From assembly GCA_021780815.1 (NCBI GenBank), contig JAJXYC010000015.1:337796-401795 (forward strand): 64,000 nt of DNA, read 5' to 3'. This stretch comes from Bacteroidota bacterium. GTDB lineage: Bacteria; Bacteroidota; Ignavibacteria; Kapaibacteriales; UBA2268. The notes under the pieces are model-generated. The model ran no database searches. It worked only from the letters and a program-made list of their open reading frames with translations, and was not told the DNA's origin. Both the position numbers and the translations under genes were made by a program. Numbering within the stretch: the stretch's first letter is position 1; the number at the start of each line of letters is the position of its first letter. Shown piece after piece: positions 9,363 through 19,657 of this stretch.

Positions 9363-12161
9363 CTACATTTTTATTCCTATACTGAAATAATTAACAAACT
9401 CACTCCAAATAATATTATTATTTTTTATATAAAAAGCTCTGCTTATACCTAAATTAAATGGTCCTAATGGAGTATCAATTGAATATTGTAAACCAACTCC
9501 TTCTCTAAAATCTTTGAATTTAATACTTTCGGTAGTGAGCCAAGTTCTTCCCGTATTAAAATGAGCTGATATATACATATCAAAAAAACTTTTAACAGGT
9601 ATTCTGTACCTGTAAGTTGTGTAAAAATTAAAAATTTGACGACCAAGCATTTGGTCTTCTTTCATTCCCCAAAAATTATCTTCACCACCTAAACTAAATT
9701 GTTCGGGTTCGGGCATTGTTTGGTCACCAGCTCCAACTATCAAGCCCCAAGAAAAAGTATTCCTATCAAGAAATGAAAATGAATGTGCAAATGAAAAATA
9801 AATCTTAGAAAATGAGACAAAATCCGGATTAGGTATTAACCCACTTTCTATATAAGTATTTATTCTATATCCTTCTTGTGGAAAATAAATATCATCTTCT
9901 GTATCATATTGAAAATTTAATTTAAAAGTTGCAACTTTATAAAATTGAGGTAATGGTTCCCCTACTTGATAATATCTTTGAAACTCATATCGCAAATCAA
10001 AAGAAAATTTCCCGGCTTTTTCAATTTGGCTTCCAATAGAAAATAAGCCACCAATTCGGTCAAATTGTAATTCATTATTTACTTGTGCTTTAAAGATTTC
10101 CCCTGATGGTGCAAGGCTTTCTTTGTAAGTAAAAATCTTTTTAGTATTATAAAAAATTGATAATTTATTAGTTAGTTGCGTAGTTAAAATTTTAGGATTT
10201 AATAAAGTAAAAGATGTAGATAAATTTCTCGCTCCACCCATAATATTAAAAGATAGCTGTTGCCCAATATTAAATAAATTTTGATGTGTAAATTCTAATG
10301 CCGCTTGTAAATATCGTTCGTTATCAGCACGGACTCCTAATTGAGCCACTTGGTTCCAACTTTCTGTCAAATCACAAAATAAACTATAATTGCCATTCTT
10401 ATTTACAATTGGATACAAATCTACAAATGAATAATAACCTGTTGAAAGTAAATTATCTATGCTTTTTTGAATTTCTATTGAAGATAGGAAACTACCTTTT
10501 TTTATCGTTATTTCCCTCAATACTAAAAACTTCCTAATAAGATTATTACCTGTAACAATCACTGTATCTATAATTCCAGGATTGATTACTAACTCAAGTT
10601 CACCTATATTTTGTCTTGATATAATTGTGTCTATCTTCAAAAAAGAAAAATTACTGTCTCGGGCATACTGCAATATATCATTTGATATTTTTAATATTAA
10701 GTTTTTATCAAAAGTTTCGGAAAAATATTTATAATTTAGCAAATCAATAAACGTGGAAATTTGAGTAGGAATTTTGCTATGCGTAATAATTTTTTTTAGC
10801 CTTGTTGGTCTTACAGCTTTAATTAAATTAATTTTATTAGCATTATCATTATCTAATGATATACTATAATATTCATCAGATGTTTTAAGTGAATTAATAT
10901 AATTAATCAAGTCAGCATAAGTTAAATTGAACGAATTTTTATATAAATAACTATTTAATTTCAAACTATCCGAAGGCGAGAAACCAGTTAAAGCAAGATT
11001 ATCAGCAAAAATATTGGAAGAATTATTCTTTTTACTATCTATACTATTATTGATATAATTAGTAAATGCCGAATCTGTAAAGTTTGAAATTGCTTGTTTA
11101 ATGTTTTGAGCGGCAGTTTCTCCTGCATCTTCACCAAGACGAACCAAAGTATCAACTTGAGTAAAATCTGTATTAGAAAAATTTTTTATATCAGGAGCAA
11201 TTACAAAGTTTGCTTTTTTTAATTGTTCTTTGCTAAATTTTAAAATATCCACAGTTATAATTTGGTCAGCAACATTCCAAGGCGAATTTAAATCTTCTTC
11301 TGGCATTAAAGGAGAAGAAGCGTCAACGGCAATAATTATATCAGGGTGGAACTCTGTAATAGCAGAAGTTACAGGAATATTAGCCATCAACCCACCATCA
11401 ACAAGCAACATATTTTTAATCTTGACAGGTATATGGCGCAAAGGTATTGTAGAACTTGCTCGAACAGCAGTTGCTATATTCCCACTTTTTAAATTTACAG
11501 TGCTGCCAGAAATTAAATCAGTCGCAACTGCTCGGAATGGAATTAGCAAATCATCAAAATTACCATCTGATACATATTTGGCATCAAAGTAATATTTATT
11601 TAAAATAGAGTTAAACTTATTAGCAAAAGATAATCCTTGCGGTAAAATAACATCAAAATTTCTGAAAAATAATTTTATTATACTTTTGTCCTGTAAGCTT
11701 TTATTGTCTAAAATAATATCACGTCTATCAGGATTTTCAATCAAAGAAAAGATTTCATTCCAATCATTTTCATCTAGAAAAGAAACCAAGTCATTAGTAG
11801 AATAACCCGAAGCATATAAACCACCAATAATAGCTCCCATACTTGTTCCTACTATATAATCAATTGGTATATCGGCTTCCTCTAAAGCTTTAATTACACC
11901 AATATGAGCAATTCCCCTTGCTCCACCTCCACTTAGAACAAGTGCTATTTTAGGACGAAAAAAAACTTTATTGGGAATTAATAAATTAAACTTTGAAGTA
12001 TCTCTTTGACGAGCTTCTTGCCAATCTTCTTTTGATTGGAAGTAAGCATCAGAACCAATAAGAGTAAAAGGCTTTGCAAATAACGAATAATTAATTATGA
12101 AAATTGCAGTAGCAAAAAAGCAAAATTTAATACAAGAATATTTATAAAAGAAATGCTTCAA
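9363..12161 (-). CDS. Patatin-like phospholipase fused to POTRA and BamA-type beta-barrel (PlpD-like, type Vd)
   Basis: LSGGGARGIAHIGVIKALEEADIPIDYIVGTSMGAIIGG (GxSxG) and DGGLMANIPV; C-terminal surface-antigen barrel. Confidence 0.9.
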   Translation of the reverse strand: MKHFFYKYSCIKFCFFATAIFIINYSLFAKPFTLIGSDAYFQSKEDWQEARQRDTSKFNLLIPNKVFFRPKIALVLSGGGARGIAHIGVIKALEEADIPIDYIVGTSMGAIIGGLYASGYSTNDLVSFLDENDWNEIFSLIENPDRRDIILDNKSLQDKSIIKLFFRNFDVILPQGLSFANKFNSILNKYYFDAKYVSDGNFDDLLIPFRAVATDLISGSTVNLKSGNIATAVRASSTIPLRHIPVKIKNMLLVDGGLMANIPVTSAITEFHPDIIIAVDASSPLMPEEDLNSPWNVADQIITVDILKFSKEQLKKANFVIAPDIKNFSNTDFTQVDTLVRLGEDAGETAAQNIKQAISNFTDSAFTNYINNSIDSKKNNSSNIFADNLALTGFSPSDSLKLNSYLYKNSFNLTYADLINYINSLKTSDEYYSISLDNDNANKINLIKAVRPTRLKKIITHSKIPTQISTFIDLLNYKYFSETFDKNLILKISNDILQYARDSNFSFLKIDTIISRQNIGELELVINPGIIDTVIVTGNNLIRKFLVLREITIKKGSFLSSIEIQKSIDNLLSTGYYSFVDLYPIVNKNGNYSLFCDLTESWNQVAQLGVRADNERYLQAALEFTHQNLFNIGQQLSFNIMGGARNLSTSFTLLNPKILTTQLTNKLSIFYNTKKIFTYKESLAPSGEIFKAQVNNELQFDRIGGLFSIGSQIEKAGKFSFDLRYEFQRYYQVGEPLPQFYKVATFKLNFQYDTEDDIYFPQEGYRINTYIESGLIPNPDFVSFSKIYFSFAHSFSFLDRNTFSWGLIVGAGDQTMPEPEQFSLGGEDNFWGMKEDQMLGRQIFNFYTTYRYRIPVKSFFDMYISAHFNTGRTWLTTESIKFKDFREGVGLQYSIDTPLGPFNLGISRAFYIKNNNIIWSEFVNYFSIGIKM

Positions 12162-12194
12162 TATTTTATCAACCCTTATTTTGTTTGCTCACAT

Positions 12195-12467
12195 TTATTT
12201 AATACAAAAGTCCTCAAATTCAATATCAGATGTTTCTTCTTCTTGAATTATTCTTTCTACTCTCGCTCTTTGAGGTCCTATTTTTAATTTTGATTTTAAT
12301 TCTTCAATTACATTTTTATCACCCACCACAACAACTTCTACATCTCCATCGTACAAATTCCGCACATACCCTGTCAGCTTTAATTTAGTTGCATTTGTAT
12401 AAGTAAAAAAACGATAACCGACACCTTGAACTATTCCTTTAACTGTAAATTTTACTCGTTGACCCAT
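12195..12467 (-). CDS. Acylphosphatase
   Basis: FTVKGIVQGVGYRFFTYTNATKLKLTGYVRNLYDGDVEVVVVG. Confidence 0.95.
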   Translation of the reverse strand: MGQRVKFTVKGIVQGVGYRFFTYTNATKLKLTGYVRNLYDGDVEVVVVGDKNVIEELKSKLKIGPQRARVERIIQEEETSDIEFEDFCIK

Positions 12468-12482
12468 ATAATTTTTTTTAAA

Positions 12483-13043
12483 TTAATAAACAATAGATTT
12501 TTTAATTTTTTCTGTTTCATCAATTCCACAAAGTTTCTGAACAAGGAAAAAAGCAAAATCAAAAGAAGTCCCCGCTCCACGACTTGATAAAATATTACCA
12601 AATTCCGCTATCTTATCTTCAATATAATTATATTTAGCAAAAACATTTTTTACGCTCGGGTGCGATGTGATTTTACAATTTTCTGGTAAAATACCGAAAT
12701 AATCCAAAATAGTTGGTGCCGCACAAATTGCGGCAATTAACTTTTTGTTGTAATAATGATTTTTTAAAATAATTCCAACTTTTTCTATTTCAATCATATT
12801 TTCAACTCCTTGTGTGCCACCAGGAAGATATACTAAATCGTATAATTTGTTCTCATTGATTTTATGAATTGCAATATCTGGGATAATTCTTGTGTCTCGG
12901 GAACATTTAATTATATCAGACTCGCCCGCTATTGTAACATTTAATTTAGCTCTACGCAAAATATCAATAACAACAACTGATTCAATTTCTTCTGAACCAT
13001 TTGCAAGTAAAACTAATACATTTTTTATCATTTGAAAATCCAA
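12483..13043 (-). CDS. DJ-1/PfpI family protein
   Basis: VLLANGSEEIE; LIAAICAAPTIL nucleophile elbow; start may be at the internal Met (MIKNVLVLL). Confidence 0.9.
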   Translation of the reverse strand: MDFQMIKNVLVLLANGSEEIESVVVIDILRRAKLNVTIAGESDIIKCSRDTRIIPDIAIHKINENKLYDLVYLPGGTQGVENMIEIEKVGIILKNHYYNKKLIAAICAAPTILDYFGILPENCKITSHPSVKNVFAKYNYIEDKIAEFGNILSSRGAGTSFDFAFFLVQKLCGIDETEKIKKSIVY

Positions 13044-13139
13044 TTATTTGCTAAATTATTTATAATAATTTAAATATTTGTTAATTTTTTATTAATTTGG
13101 AATTATTAGTTGTAAAAATGACGAAGTTATTTAGAAAAT

Positions 13140-14369
13140 ATGATGAAATTATCCAAAACAAAAATTTCAGGAGAAATAACCGCTGTCCCATCTAAAAGCA
13201 TAGCACAAAGATTATATTGTTTATCTCTTTTATCTAATGATACTACCGAGATCTTCAATCCATCTTTTTCAAACGATTCTCTAACAATGAAAACTATTAT
13301 TACTAAACTTGGTTGTCAGATTATAGAAAATCCCAAATTTGAAACAATTTATCCCGCTAAAATTTCCGAAGATGCACAAATCAATTGCAATGAATCTGCT
13401 TTATGTGCAAGAATATTATCGCCCATCCTTTCAATTTTCCCTTATAAATTTGAAATAATAGGTAATGGCACTTTAATCAATCGCCCAATGAACGATTTAG
13501 AACAGTTACAACAATTAAATGCAAAAATTAAAACAAATAGCGGTAAATTACCAATTCAAATTGAAGGACCAATTTCATCTGGTGAAATTTATTTGGATTT
13601 ATCTTTGTCGTCACAGTTCTTATCTGGATTGCTTATCGCACTCCCAAAATTAGAAAATCCTTCTAAAATCACTGTTAATAATTTTGTTAGCCGTCCTTAT
13701 ATTGATTTAACAATGGATTTAACAAAGCAATTTGGTGGAAATATTAAATTAATTGATGAAAATGTATTTGAAATTTACCCTTCACAATACAAAGGTGGCA
13801 AATTTAAAATTGAAGGAGATTGGAGCAGTGCAATTTTCTTCTTAATAGCAGGTGCAATTGCTGGTGATTGCTCTGTTTATGGATTAAATCAAAATTCCTT
13901 ACAAAGCGATAAAGTTATCATAGAAATTTTAAAACAAGTTGGCTCTAATATTATTCTAACAAATGAATTTATTTCTATTCAAAAGAATAATCTCAATTCG
14001 TTTGAATTTGATGCAAAAGATGCACCAGATTTAGTACCGTTGTTGTCTGTGCTTGCCGCAAATTGTAAAGGCGAAAGTAAAATTTACAATGTAGAAAGAT
14101 TAGTCTTTAAAGAAAGTGATAGATTAAATACAATGATTCTGAATTTGCGTAATTTTGGCGTCAAGGCTAACTATGAAAATCAAACATTAAAAATAGTTGG
14201 GAGTAAAATTCAAGGTGGAACTTTTATCACCAATAATGACCATAGACTTGCAATGGCTGGCGCTTTGCTTTCTTTAACTGCTGAAAATGATACAATAATT
14301 GATTCTCCTACTTGCGTTGCCAAATCTTATCCATCATTTTGGCTGGATTTTCAGAAAGTAATTCTTTGA
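13140..14369 (+). CDS. aroA: 3-phosphoshikimate 1-carboxyvinyltransferase (EPSP synthase)
   Basis: VPSKSIAQRL, GNGTLINRPM, SSQFLSGLL, KESDRLNTM, NNDHRLAMAGALLSL. Confidence 0.95.
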   Translation: MMKLSKTKISGEITAVPSKSIAQRLYCLSLLSNDTTEIFNPSFSNDSLTMKTIITKLGCQIIENPKFETIYPAKISEDAQINCNESALCARILSPILSIFPYKFEIIGNGTLINRPMNDLEQLQQLNAKIKTNSGKLPIQIEGPISSGEIYLDLSLSSQFLSGLLIALPKLENPSKITVNNFVSRPYIDLTMDLTKQFGGNIKLIDENVFEIYPSQYKGGKFKIEGDWSSAIFFLIAGAIAGDCSVYGLNQNSLQSDKVIIEILKQVGSNIILTNEFISIQKNNLNSFEFDAKDAPDLVPLLSVLAANCKGESKIYNVERLVFKESDRLNTMILNLRNFGVKANYENQTLKIVGSKIQGGTFITNNDHRLAMAGALLSLTAENDTIIDSPTCVAKSYPSFWLDFQKVIL

Positions 14370-14464
14370 ATTTTATTACTTTGCTATAAAATGCAATATT
14401 TTTTGAGTTATTTTGTTTTAATCAAATAAAAGTATTAATTTTTGAAAAAAACTTTGTATTGTAG

Positions 14465-16609
14465 ATGAAAGTGCAAAAATTTGCAATAAATACTAAGTAT
14501 TTAATTTTAGTATTGATAATATTTGTTACCGGCTGCCATTCGTGGGATAATTTCACAACGTATTATAATACATTTTATAATCAACAAAGACTATTAGATG
14601 AAGCGGAAGATGAATTTACTTTCCAAGCCGAAAAAACAAATGACAAGCCAAGAGTAGTAATTTCTGATTCAGCATTGTATTCAGGAAATACTGATAAATC
14701 CCTTGTGCCTTCATTTATGGACGAATATATAATAACCAAACAACAAAGACAAGCAGTAGAACAACAATTAGATTCAATAATCATCAAAGGTTCAAAAGTA
14801 TTATCATACCACCCAAAAAGCGATTATATTGCTAAATCTCTTTATAATATTGCATTAGCTTACTTTTATAAAAATGAATGGTTGCCATCTCAAATAAAAT
14901 GTTCGGAACTGGTAGATAAGTACCCAACAAATGATTTAGCCCCAAACGCATTAATTTTATATGCAAAATCATTATTAATACAAAAGAAATTCCCCGCTGC
15001 TGAAGTAATGCTTTCAAGAACAGTCGATTTAGCTTGGCAGATGAAAAGGTACGATGTTCTTTCCGAAGCATTTAGATTACAAGCAGAAGAACAACTTTAT
15101 TTAAATAATTTAGATGAAGCAATAAAACCATATAAACAAGCTATCGTACAAAGTGATGACAGTGAATTAAAAGCACGTTGGCAATTAGACCTTGCTTTGC
15201 TTTTATATAGAATTGGTAAATTTGAAAAAGCAATTAATGAATTTGACAAAGTTTCACATTACAGCCCTACATATATAACTACTTACGAATCCTTGCTTTA
15301 CAAGGCAAATTCATTAACTTATTTAAAAAAGTTTGAAGCCGCAGAAAAGATTTTTAAAGAATTAGAAAATGATGGGAAATACGAGGAATGGATGGCTTCT
15401 ACTTTTGCAGGGGAAATGCTTTTACATAAAATGCAAAATAATATACCGCAATTTACTAAAGATGAAAAAATTGCAGATTCTGCATACACAAATAATCCAG
15501 CTATTATTGCCGTATATTATTTAAGAGGACGTGATTTATACGATTCTGCAAAATATAACGAAGCATTAGGATATTTTGCAAAATCTCGTGTTGTACGGTC
15601 TCCTGTTTTCAACCAGTCAAATATAATGAACTCTTTACTTACTACTTGGAAACTAAAACAAGCACAAATTGCAACTCCTTTTGAAATGATAAAAAACAAT
15701 AAAAACATTACTGACTCAAGCCGTTCTGCATTAGCAAAAAATCTATTTGAATTAGGAAGAGTCCACGACCAACTTGGGAATAAGGATTCCGTAGAATATT
15801 ATTATTCTCTGGCTTGTAAAATTGCTCCTCCAAACGAAAATGCGACAGCCAAATATCTTTATGTTTATTCAGCGTTCTTAGAATCATCTGATTTGAAAAA
15901 ATCTGATTCTTTGCTTGATGTTGTTGTACATCACTATCCATTTACAGAATATGGAAAAGTATCTATGTCCAAGTTAGGCTACACAAAAGCTTTTATTATT
16001 GATACTGTTCAAGAACTTTTTGACTCAGGCACAGAACTAATGTTGAATAACGAATATCAATATGCTATCAAGCAATTTACCACTTTACTTGAACAATTTC
16101 CTAAAAATAAACTTGAACCAAGAACTTTGTATTCTGTTGGCTGGCTATACGAAAGAAAGCTGAGAAATTATGACAGTGCTTTAATTTACTATAAAATGTT
16201 AGTTAGCAAATATCCGAATTCACCTTATGCACAAGACGTAAAATTAAGTGTTGAATATTTAACTGCGGTAAAAAGCGGTCAACCAGTCCCAGATTATTTA
16301 AAAGACAGAAAACTTTCAGTTTACCAACCTCAACAAGATTTTCAGAAATTACTTGAGCCACCTTTACCAACACAAGCCGCACCGCCGAAACCAGAAAAGA
16401 ATCTAAATATTCAAGATATTATAGCAGACCCATCAAAATTATTGAATAAGACAAAAGAAATGTTTCAAAATCAAATAGATAAAGTTAAAAATTTCAATGT
16501 ACAAAATCAATTAGATTCGTTAAAGAACAAGATGTCCATTGATTCACTAACTAATTTCAAAATTAACCAAATACAAAAATTGCCACCCGATACAACAAAA
16601 CATAAATAA
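14465..16609 (+). CDS. TPR-repeat outer-membrane lipoprotein, PorW/SprE-like
   Basis: Lipobox FVTGCHSW; N-terminal WDNFTTYYNTFYNQQRLLDEAEDEF resembles the SprE/PorW N-terminus; many TPR-like helices. Confidence 0.65.
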   Translation: MKVQKFAINTKYLILVLIIFVTGCHSWDNFTTYYNTFYNQQRLLDEAEDEFTFQAEKTNDKPRVVISDSALYSGNTDKSLVPSFMDEYIITKQQRQAVEQQLDSIIIKGSKVLSYHPKSDYIAKSLYNIALAYFYKNEWLPSQIKCSELVDKYPTNDLAPNALILYAKSLLIQKKFPAAEVMLSRTVDLAWQMKRYDVLSEAFRLQAEEQLYLNNLDEAIKPYKQAIVQSDDSELKARWQLDLALLLYRIGKFEKAINEFDKVSHYSPTYITTYESLLYKANSLTYLKKFEAAEKIFKELENDGKYEEWMASTFAGEMLLHKMQNNIPQFTKDEKIADSAYTNNPAIIAVYYLRGRDLYDSAKYNEALGYFAKSRVVRSPVFNQSNIMNSLLTTWKLKQAQIATPFEMIKNNKNITDSSRSALAKNLFELGRVHDQLGNKDSVEYYYSLACKIAPPNENATAKYLYVYSAFLESSDLKKSDSLLDVVVHHYPFTEYGKVSMSKLGYTKAFIIDTVQELFDSGTELMLNNEYQYAIKQFTTLLEQFPKNKLEPRTLYSVGWLYERKLRNYDSALIYYKMLVSKYPNSPYAQDVKLSVEYLTAVKSGQPVPDYLKDRKLSVYQPQQDFQKLLEPPLPTQAAPPKPEKNLNIQDIIADPSKLLNKTKEMFQNQIDKVKNFNVQNQLDSLKNKMSIDSLTNFKINQIQKLPPDTTKHK

Positions 16610-16637
16610 TCCTTTAACTATTAAATTTGAAAGAAAA

Positions 16638-17762
16638 ATGCAAGACAATGAAAATACTCAACCTTATGATAAAATTTATAATACCCAAAAAATAAATTTA
16701 TCAAATGAAGAATTTCTAAAAAAGCAGTTATACTGGTACAAATCACTTTTTGACAATGCAAGTGATGCAGTTTTTATTGTCCAACCTGAAACTTGGAATA
16801 TACTTGAAGCAAATGAAATGGCATTACAATTACTTGAAACATCAAAAGAAGAGGTATTAGGAACTTCCATACCTCAATTTCGCAGAATATTTAAGTTATT
16901 AAAGAAAAGTAATTCTCCGGTAGTATTAAGCGAATTATCATTGCAAACTCCTTCGGGGCAATTGATGGTAGAAGTAAGTGCCAAATTTATTAATTATTTT
17001 AATGATGATTTTATTTATGCAATTGCAAGAGATGTAAGTGAACAACATTCTTTGACTGATAAATTAGTACAGGCAGATAAATTGGTCCTTTTAGGTCAAA
17101 TTACTGCTGGGGTAACACACGAAATTCGCAATCCACTTGCGGCGGTGAATTTAAATTTACAGATTTTAAAAAGAAATTTTAGCGACGATGCTACTTTCTC
17201 TAAATATATTGATACCGCATTACAAGGCGTTGATAGAATTTCTCGTATTATTGAAGTTACATTAAACTTTAGTAGGCAATCAACTCCTGACATGAAACTC
17301 CATAATTTAAATAATTTAATTCCAACAAGTTTAGAATTAGTTTCCTCTGTTTTAAAAAGAAAAGATATTAAAGTTGAAATTAAATTAGATGAAAAACTGC
17401 CCGAAGTAAATATTGATAATAAGCAGATGCAACAAGTCTTAATTAATTTACTCACAAATGCAGCTGATGCAATTAAATTAAAAGGCAAAATTGCTATTAC
17501 TACTTACATAGAAAAAGGATTAAGAAAAAATGAAGGCGACTTTGTTGTAATTGCCATTACTGATAATGGAGTGGGCATTTCTCCTGATGATTTACCTAAA
17601 ATCTTCAATCCATTTTTTACAAGAAAATCTGATGGAACAGGATTAGGATTGCCAATTACTCAAAGAATTGTTTATCAACACCAAGGCATTATTGATGTGG
17701 AAAGTATTGTCAATAAAGGCACAACATTTTATGTAAAATTACCAGTCCCAATTAAACATTAA
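16638..17762 (+). CDS. PAS-domain sensor histidine kinase
   Basis: PAS region WYKSLFDNASDAVFIVQPETWNILEANEMA; H-box AGVTHEIRNPLAAVNLNLQ; N/G boxes LLTNAADAI, ITDNGVGISPDDLPKIFNPFFTRKSDGTGLGLPITQRIV. Confidence 0.93.
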   Translation: MQDNENTQPYDKIYNTQKINLSNEEFLKKQLYWYKSLFDNASDAVFIVQPETWNILEANEMALQLLETSKEEVLGTSIPQFRRIFKLLKKSNSPVVLSELSLQTPSGQLMVEVSAKFINYFNDDFIYAIARDVSEQHSLTDKLVQADKLVLLGQITAGVTHEIRNPLAAVNLNLQILKRNFSDDATFSKYIDTALQGVDRISRIIEVTLNFSRQSTPDMKLHNLNNLIPTSLELVSSVLKRKDIKVEIKLDEKLPEVNIDNKQMQQVLINLLTNAADAIKLKGKIAITTYIEKGLRKNEGDFVVIAITDNGVGISPDDLPKIFNPFFTRKSDGTGLGLPITQRIVYQHQGIIDVESIVNKGTTFYVKLPVPIKH

Positions 17763-17769
17763 TATCTTT

Positions 17770-18195
17770 ATGACATTTTCAGATGACACAATTAATGTAA
17801 TTAATTATTTAGATGTTTTTAGCAATTATTCATTGCGGAAAAAACAAGATGTTTCTGTATTATTGGAAGTATCGGCTTCTTTAAATATTGCAGACAAATT
17901 CAATCAAATCATTTTCCTTGGCAAATCAATTTGGAACTTATATCAAACAATACGTAGAAGCAGTAATAATGGCGACATTTCTCTTGTCGAAAAAGAAATA
18001 TTAATATCATTCCAAGAATTCCAGAAGAATTTAGAGATTTTGTCTGCCAATTTTTCACCTGAAATACAAAACCGATTTAAAAGTGTATATTTGCAAGATA
18101 CAGAAGGATGCTTCAAAAATACAATTGATTTATCTCACGATTTATCTATTTTCAAAGATATTCAAATCGAAGAATTAAGAAAAAATAAAAAATGA
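17770..18195 (+). CDS. Hypothetical helical protein, probably co-transcribed with the histidine kinase
   Basis: Starts 7 bp after the kinase stop; no recognised domain; followed by a strong terminator hairpin. Confidence 0.6.
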   Translation: MTFSDDTINVINYLDVFSNYSLRKKQDVSVLLEVSASLNIADKFNQIIFLGKSIWNLYQTIRRSSNNGDISLVEKEILISFQEFQKNLEILSANFSPEIQNRFKSVYLQDTEGCFKNTIDLSHDLSIFKDIQIEELRKNKK

Positions 18196-18240
18196 AAAAA
18201 CACTTTGTTCACCGTTTTAATAGCAAACAAAGTGTTTTTT
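18195..18240. terminator. Rho-independent-type hairpin, likely bidirectional between convergent genes
   Basis: aaaaaacactttgtt ... aacaaagtgtttttt, 15-bp arms. Confidence 0.8.
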
Positions 18241-18292
18241 TAATTAACAATCAATATTAATTCTTACATAAATAAGAGAATTCAATAATTAT

Positions 18293-18691
18293 TTATTTCT
18301 TCTTTGATGATTCAACAACAGCATCAACAAATCTTTTATAAACTATTGCATTCTGACCAGAAAGCACTGCTCTATCCATAAAAGCAAGAGTGTTTTGAGC
18401 AATGTTTAATGGAAGTTTAATCTCTACTGAATCATTTGCTTTTCTCCCTTGTGCATTTAAATCTTGCAAAATTTTAGTTATTGCTTGATCAACTTGTAAA
18501 AATGCATCAACTTCGCTACCTTTAATTTCAACTGTCTTTAATGTTTGACTAACAAACACTAAATCTCCAATAACCACTTTTGGTGTTAAAATTGGAACTT
18601 CTTTTTGTTGATTTTGTAAATTTGGTTGTCCTTGTGCAAAAGTTAAAAAGGGGAACACAAAAACCACTAATAAAATAATAACTTTTTTCAT
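18293..18691 (-). CDS. Hypothetical secreted protein (132 aa)
   Basis: Signal peptide MKKVIILLVVFVFPFLTFAQG; ORF between terminator and the next gene. Confidence 0.65.
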   Translation of the reverse strand: MKKVIILLVVFVFPFLTFAQGQPNLQNQQKEVPILTPKVVIGDLVFVSQTLKTVEIKGSEVDAFLQVDQAITKILQDLNAQGRKANDSVEIKLPLNIAQNTLAFMDRAVLSGQNAIVYKRFVDAVVESSKKK

Positions 18692-18721
18692 TATAAATCC
18701 TTTAATTTAATAAAAAATAAC

Positions 18722-19657
18722 TTATATATTCAACATCAATGTAAATCTATGTAAAGTAAGAGAATTACTGAAAATTGACATAGCATAATCAAAATTAAAA
18801 GTATTGGCATTGATACCAGCTCCTAACGAAAATCCCGAAAGACCTTTATCAATATTATTAGTAAGAATTGAACGTATATGATTATCAAAACCAATTCTAG
18901 CTTGGACATATTTTCCAAAATATATTTCTCCGCCGATTGAAAAACTTTTAAATTTATCACCAAAAGAATTTGTTTTATCAGATAGATGATTAAAAGAAGC
19001 ATTAAAAAGTAAAGGTAATCCTTTTAAATGGTGATTAAATCCTATCCTTACATCAAGAGGCACGCCTTCTACTGCACCATCATAAGAAGAAAGTTGAAAT
19101 CCAGCATTTAAGATAGACATCCCTATATTCGTTCTATTATCCGAAAGTTTGTATAATAAACCAAAATCAAAAGCTATTGCTGATGAGGAATACTTTTCAA
19201 TATTAGAAAAGATATATTTTATTCCAACTCCATAAAAGAAATTGCTATCGAGAATATTTGAATAATTGGCAGAAAATGCTAAATCATTAGCTGAAAAAGA
19301 GCCACTTTCAACTCCATACTTATCAATATAATTAAAAGAACCGTAATTGGTATAAATAGCATTTACAGAAATTTTACCATCTTCCCATTGATAAGGTAAT
19401 AAATAAGAAACATTTCCTGAATTAATATCCAATGCTTGCTTGAAGAAAGTAAAAGAAAAATCATTTTTTTCAACAGTAGCCAAACTTGCTGGATTGAAAA
19501 ATACAGCTTGCAAATCGTTTTCAACGCATAAATACGTTCCCCCAAGACCTGCCGCTCTTGCATTAGAAACATCATTTAAAAAGTTAAATACAGGAAGAGA
19601 AAACGAATCCATTGTAAAAGAAAGCAAAATAAAACCTAATAAAACGATTTTTTTCAT
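18722..19657 (-). CDS. PorV/PorQ-family outer membrane protein (T9SS-associated type)
   Basis: NDVSNARAAGLGGTYLCVENDLQAVFFNPASLATVEKNDFSFTF is typical of the PorV/PorQ N-terminal region. Confidence 0.8.
   Translation of the reverse strand: MKKIVLLGFILLSFTMDSFSLPVFNFLNDVSNARAAGLGGTYLCVENDLQAVFFNPASLATVEKNDFSFTFFKQALDINSGNVSYLLPYQWEDGKISVNAIYTNYGSFNYIDKYGVESGSFSANDLAFSANYSNILDSNFFYGVGIKYIFSNIEKYSSSAIAFDFGLLYKLSDNRTNIGMSILNAGFQLSSYDGAVEGVPLDVRIGFNHHLKGLPLLFNASFNHLSDKTNSFGDKFKSFSIGGEIYFGKYVQARIGFDNHIRSILTNNIDKGLSGFSLGAGINANTFNFDYAMSIFSNSLTLHRFTLMLNI

Noticed and set aside
9464-11592. ORFs 9464-9646, 10298-10537 and 11230-11592 overlapping the patatin gene
   Set aside because: Overlap a strongly supported CDS in other frames; compositionally spurious
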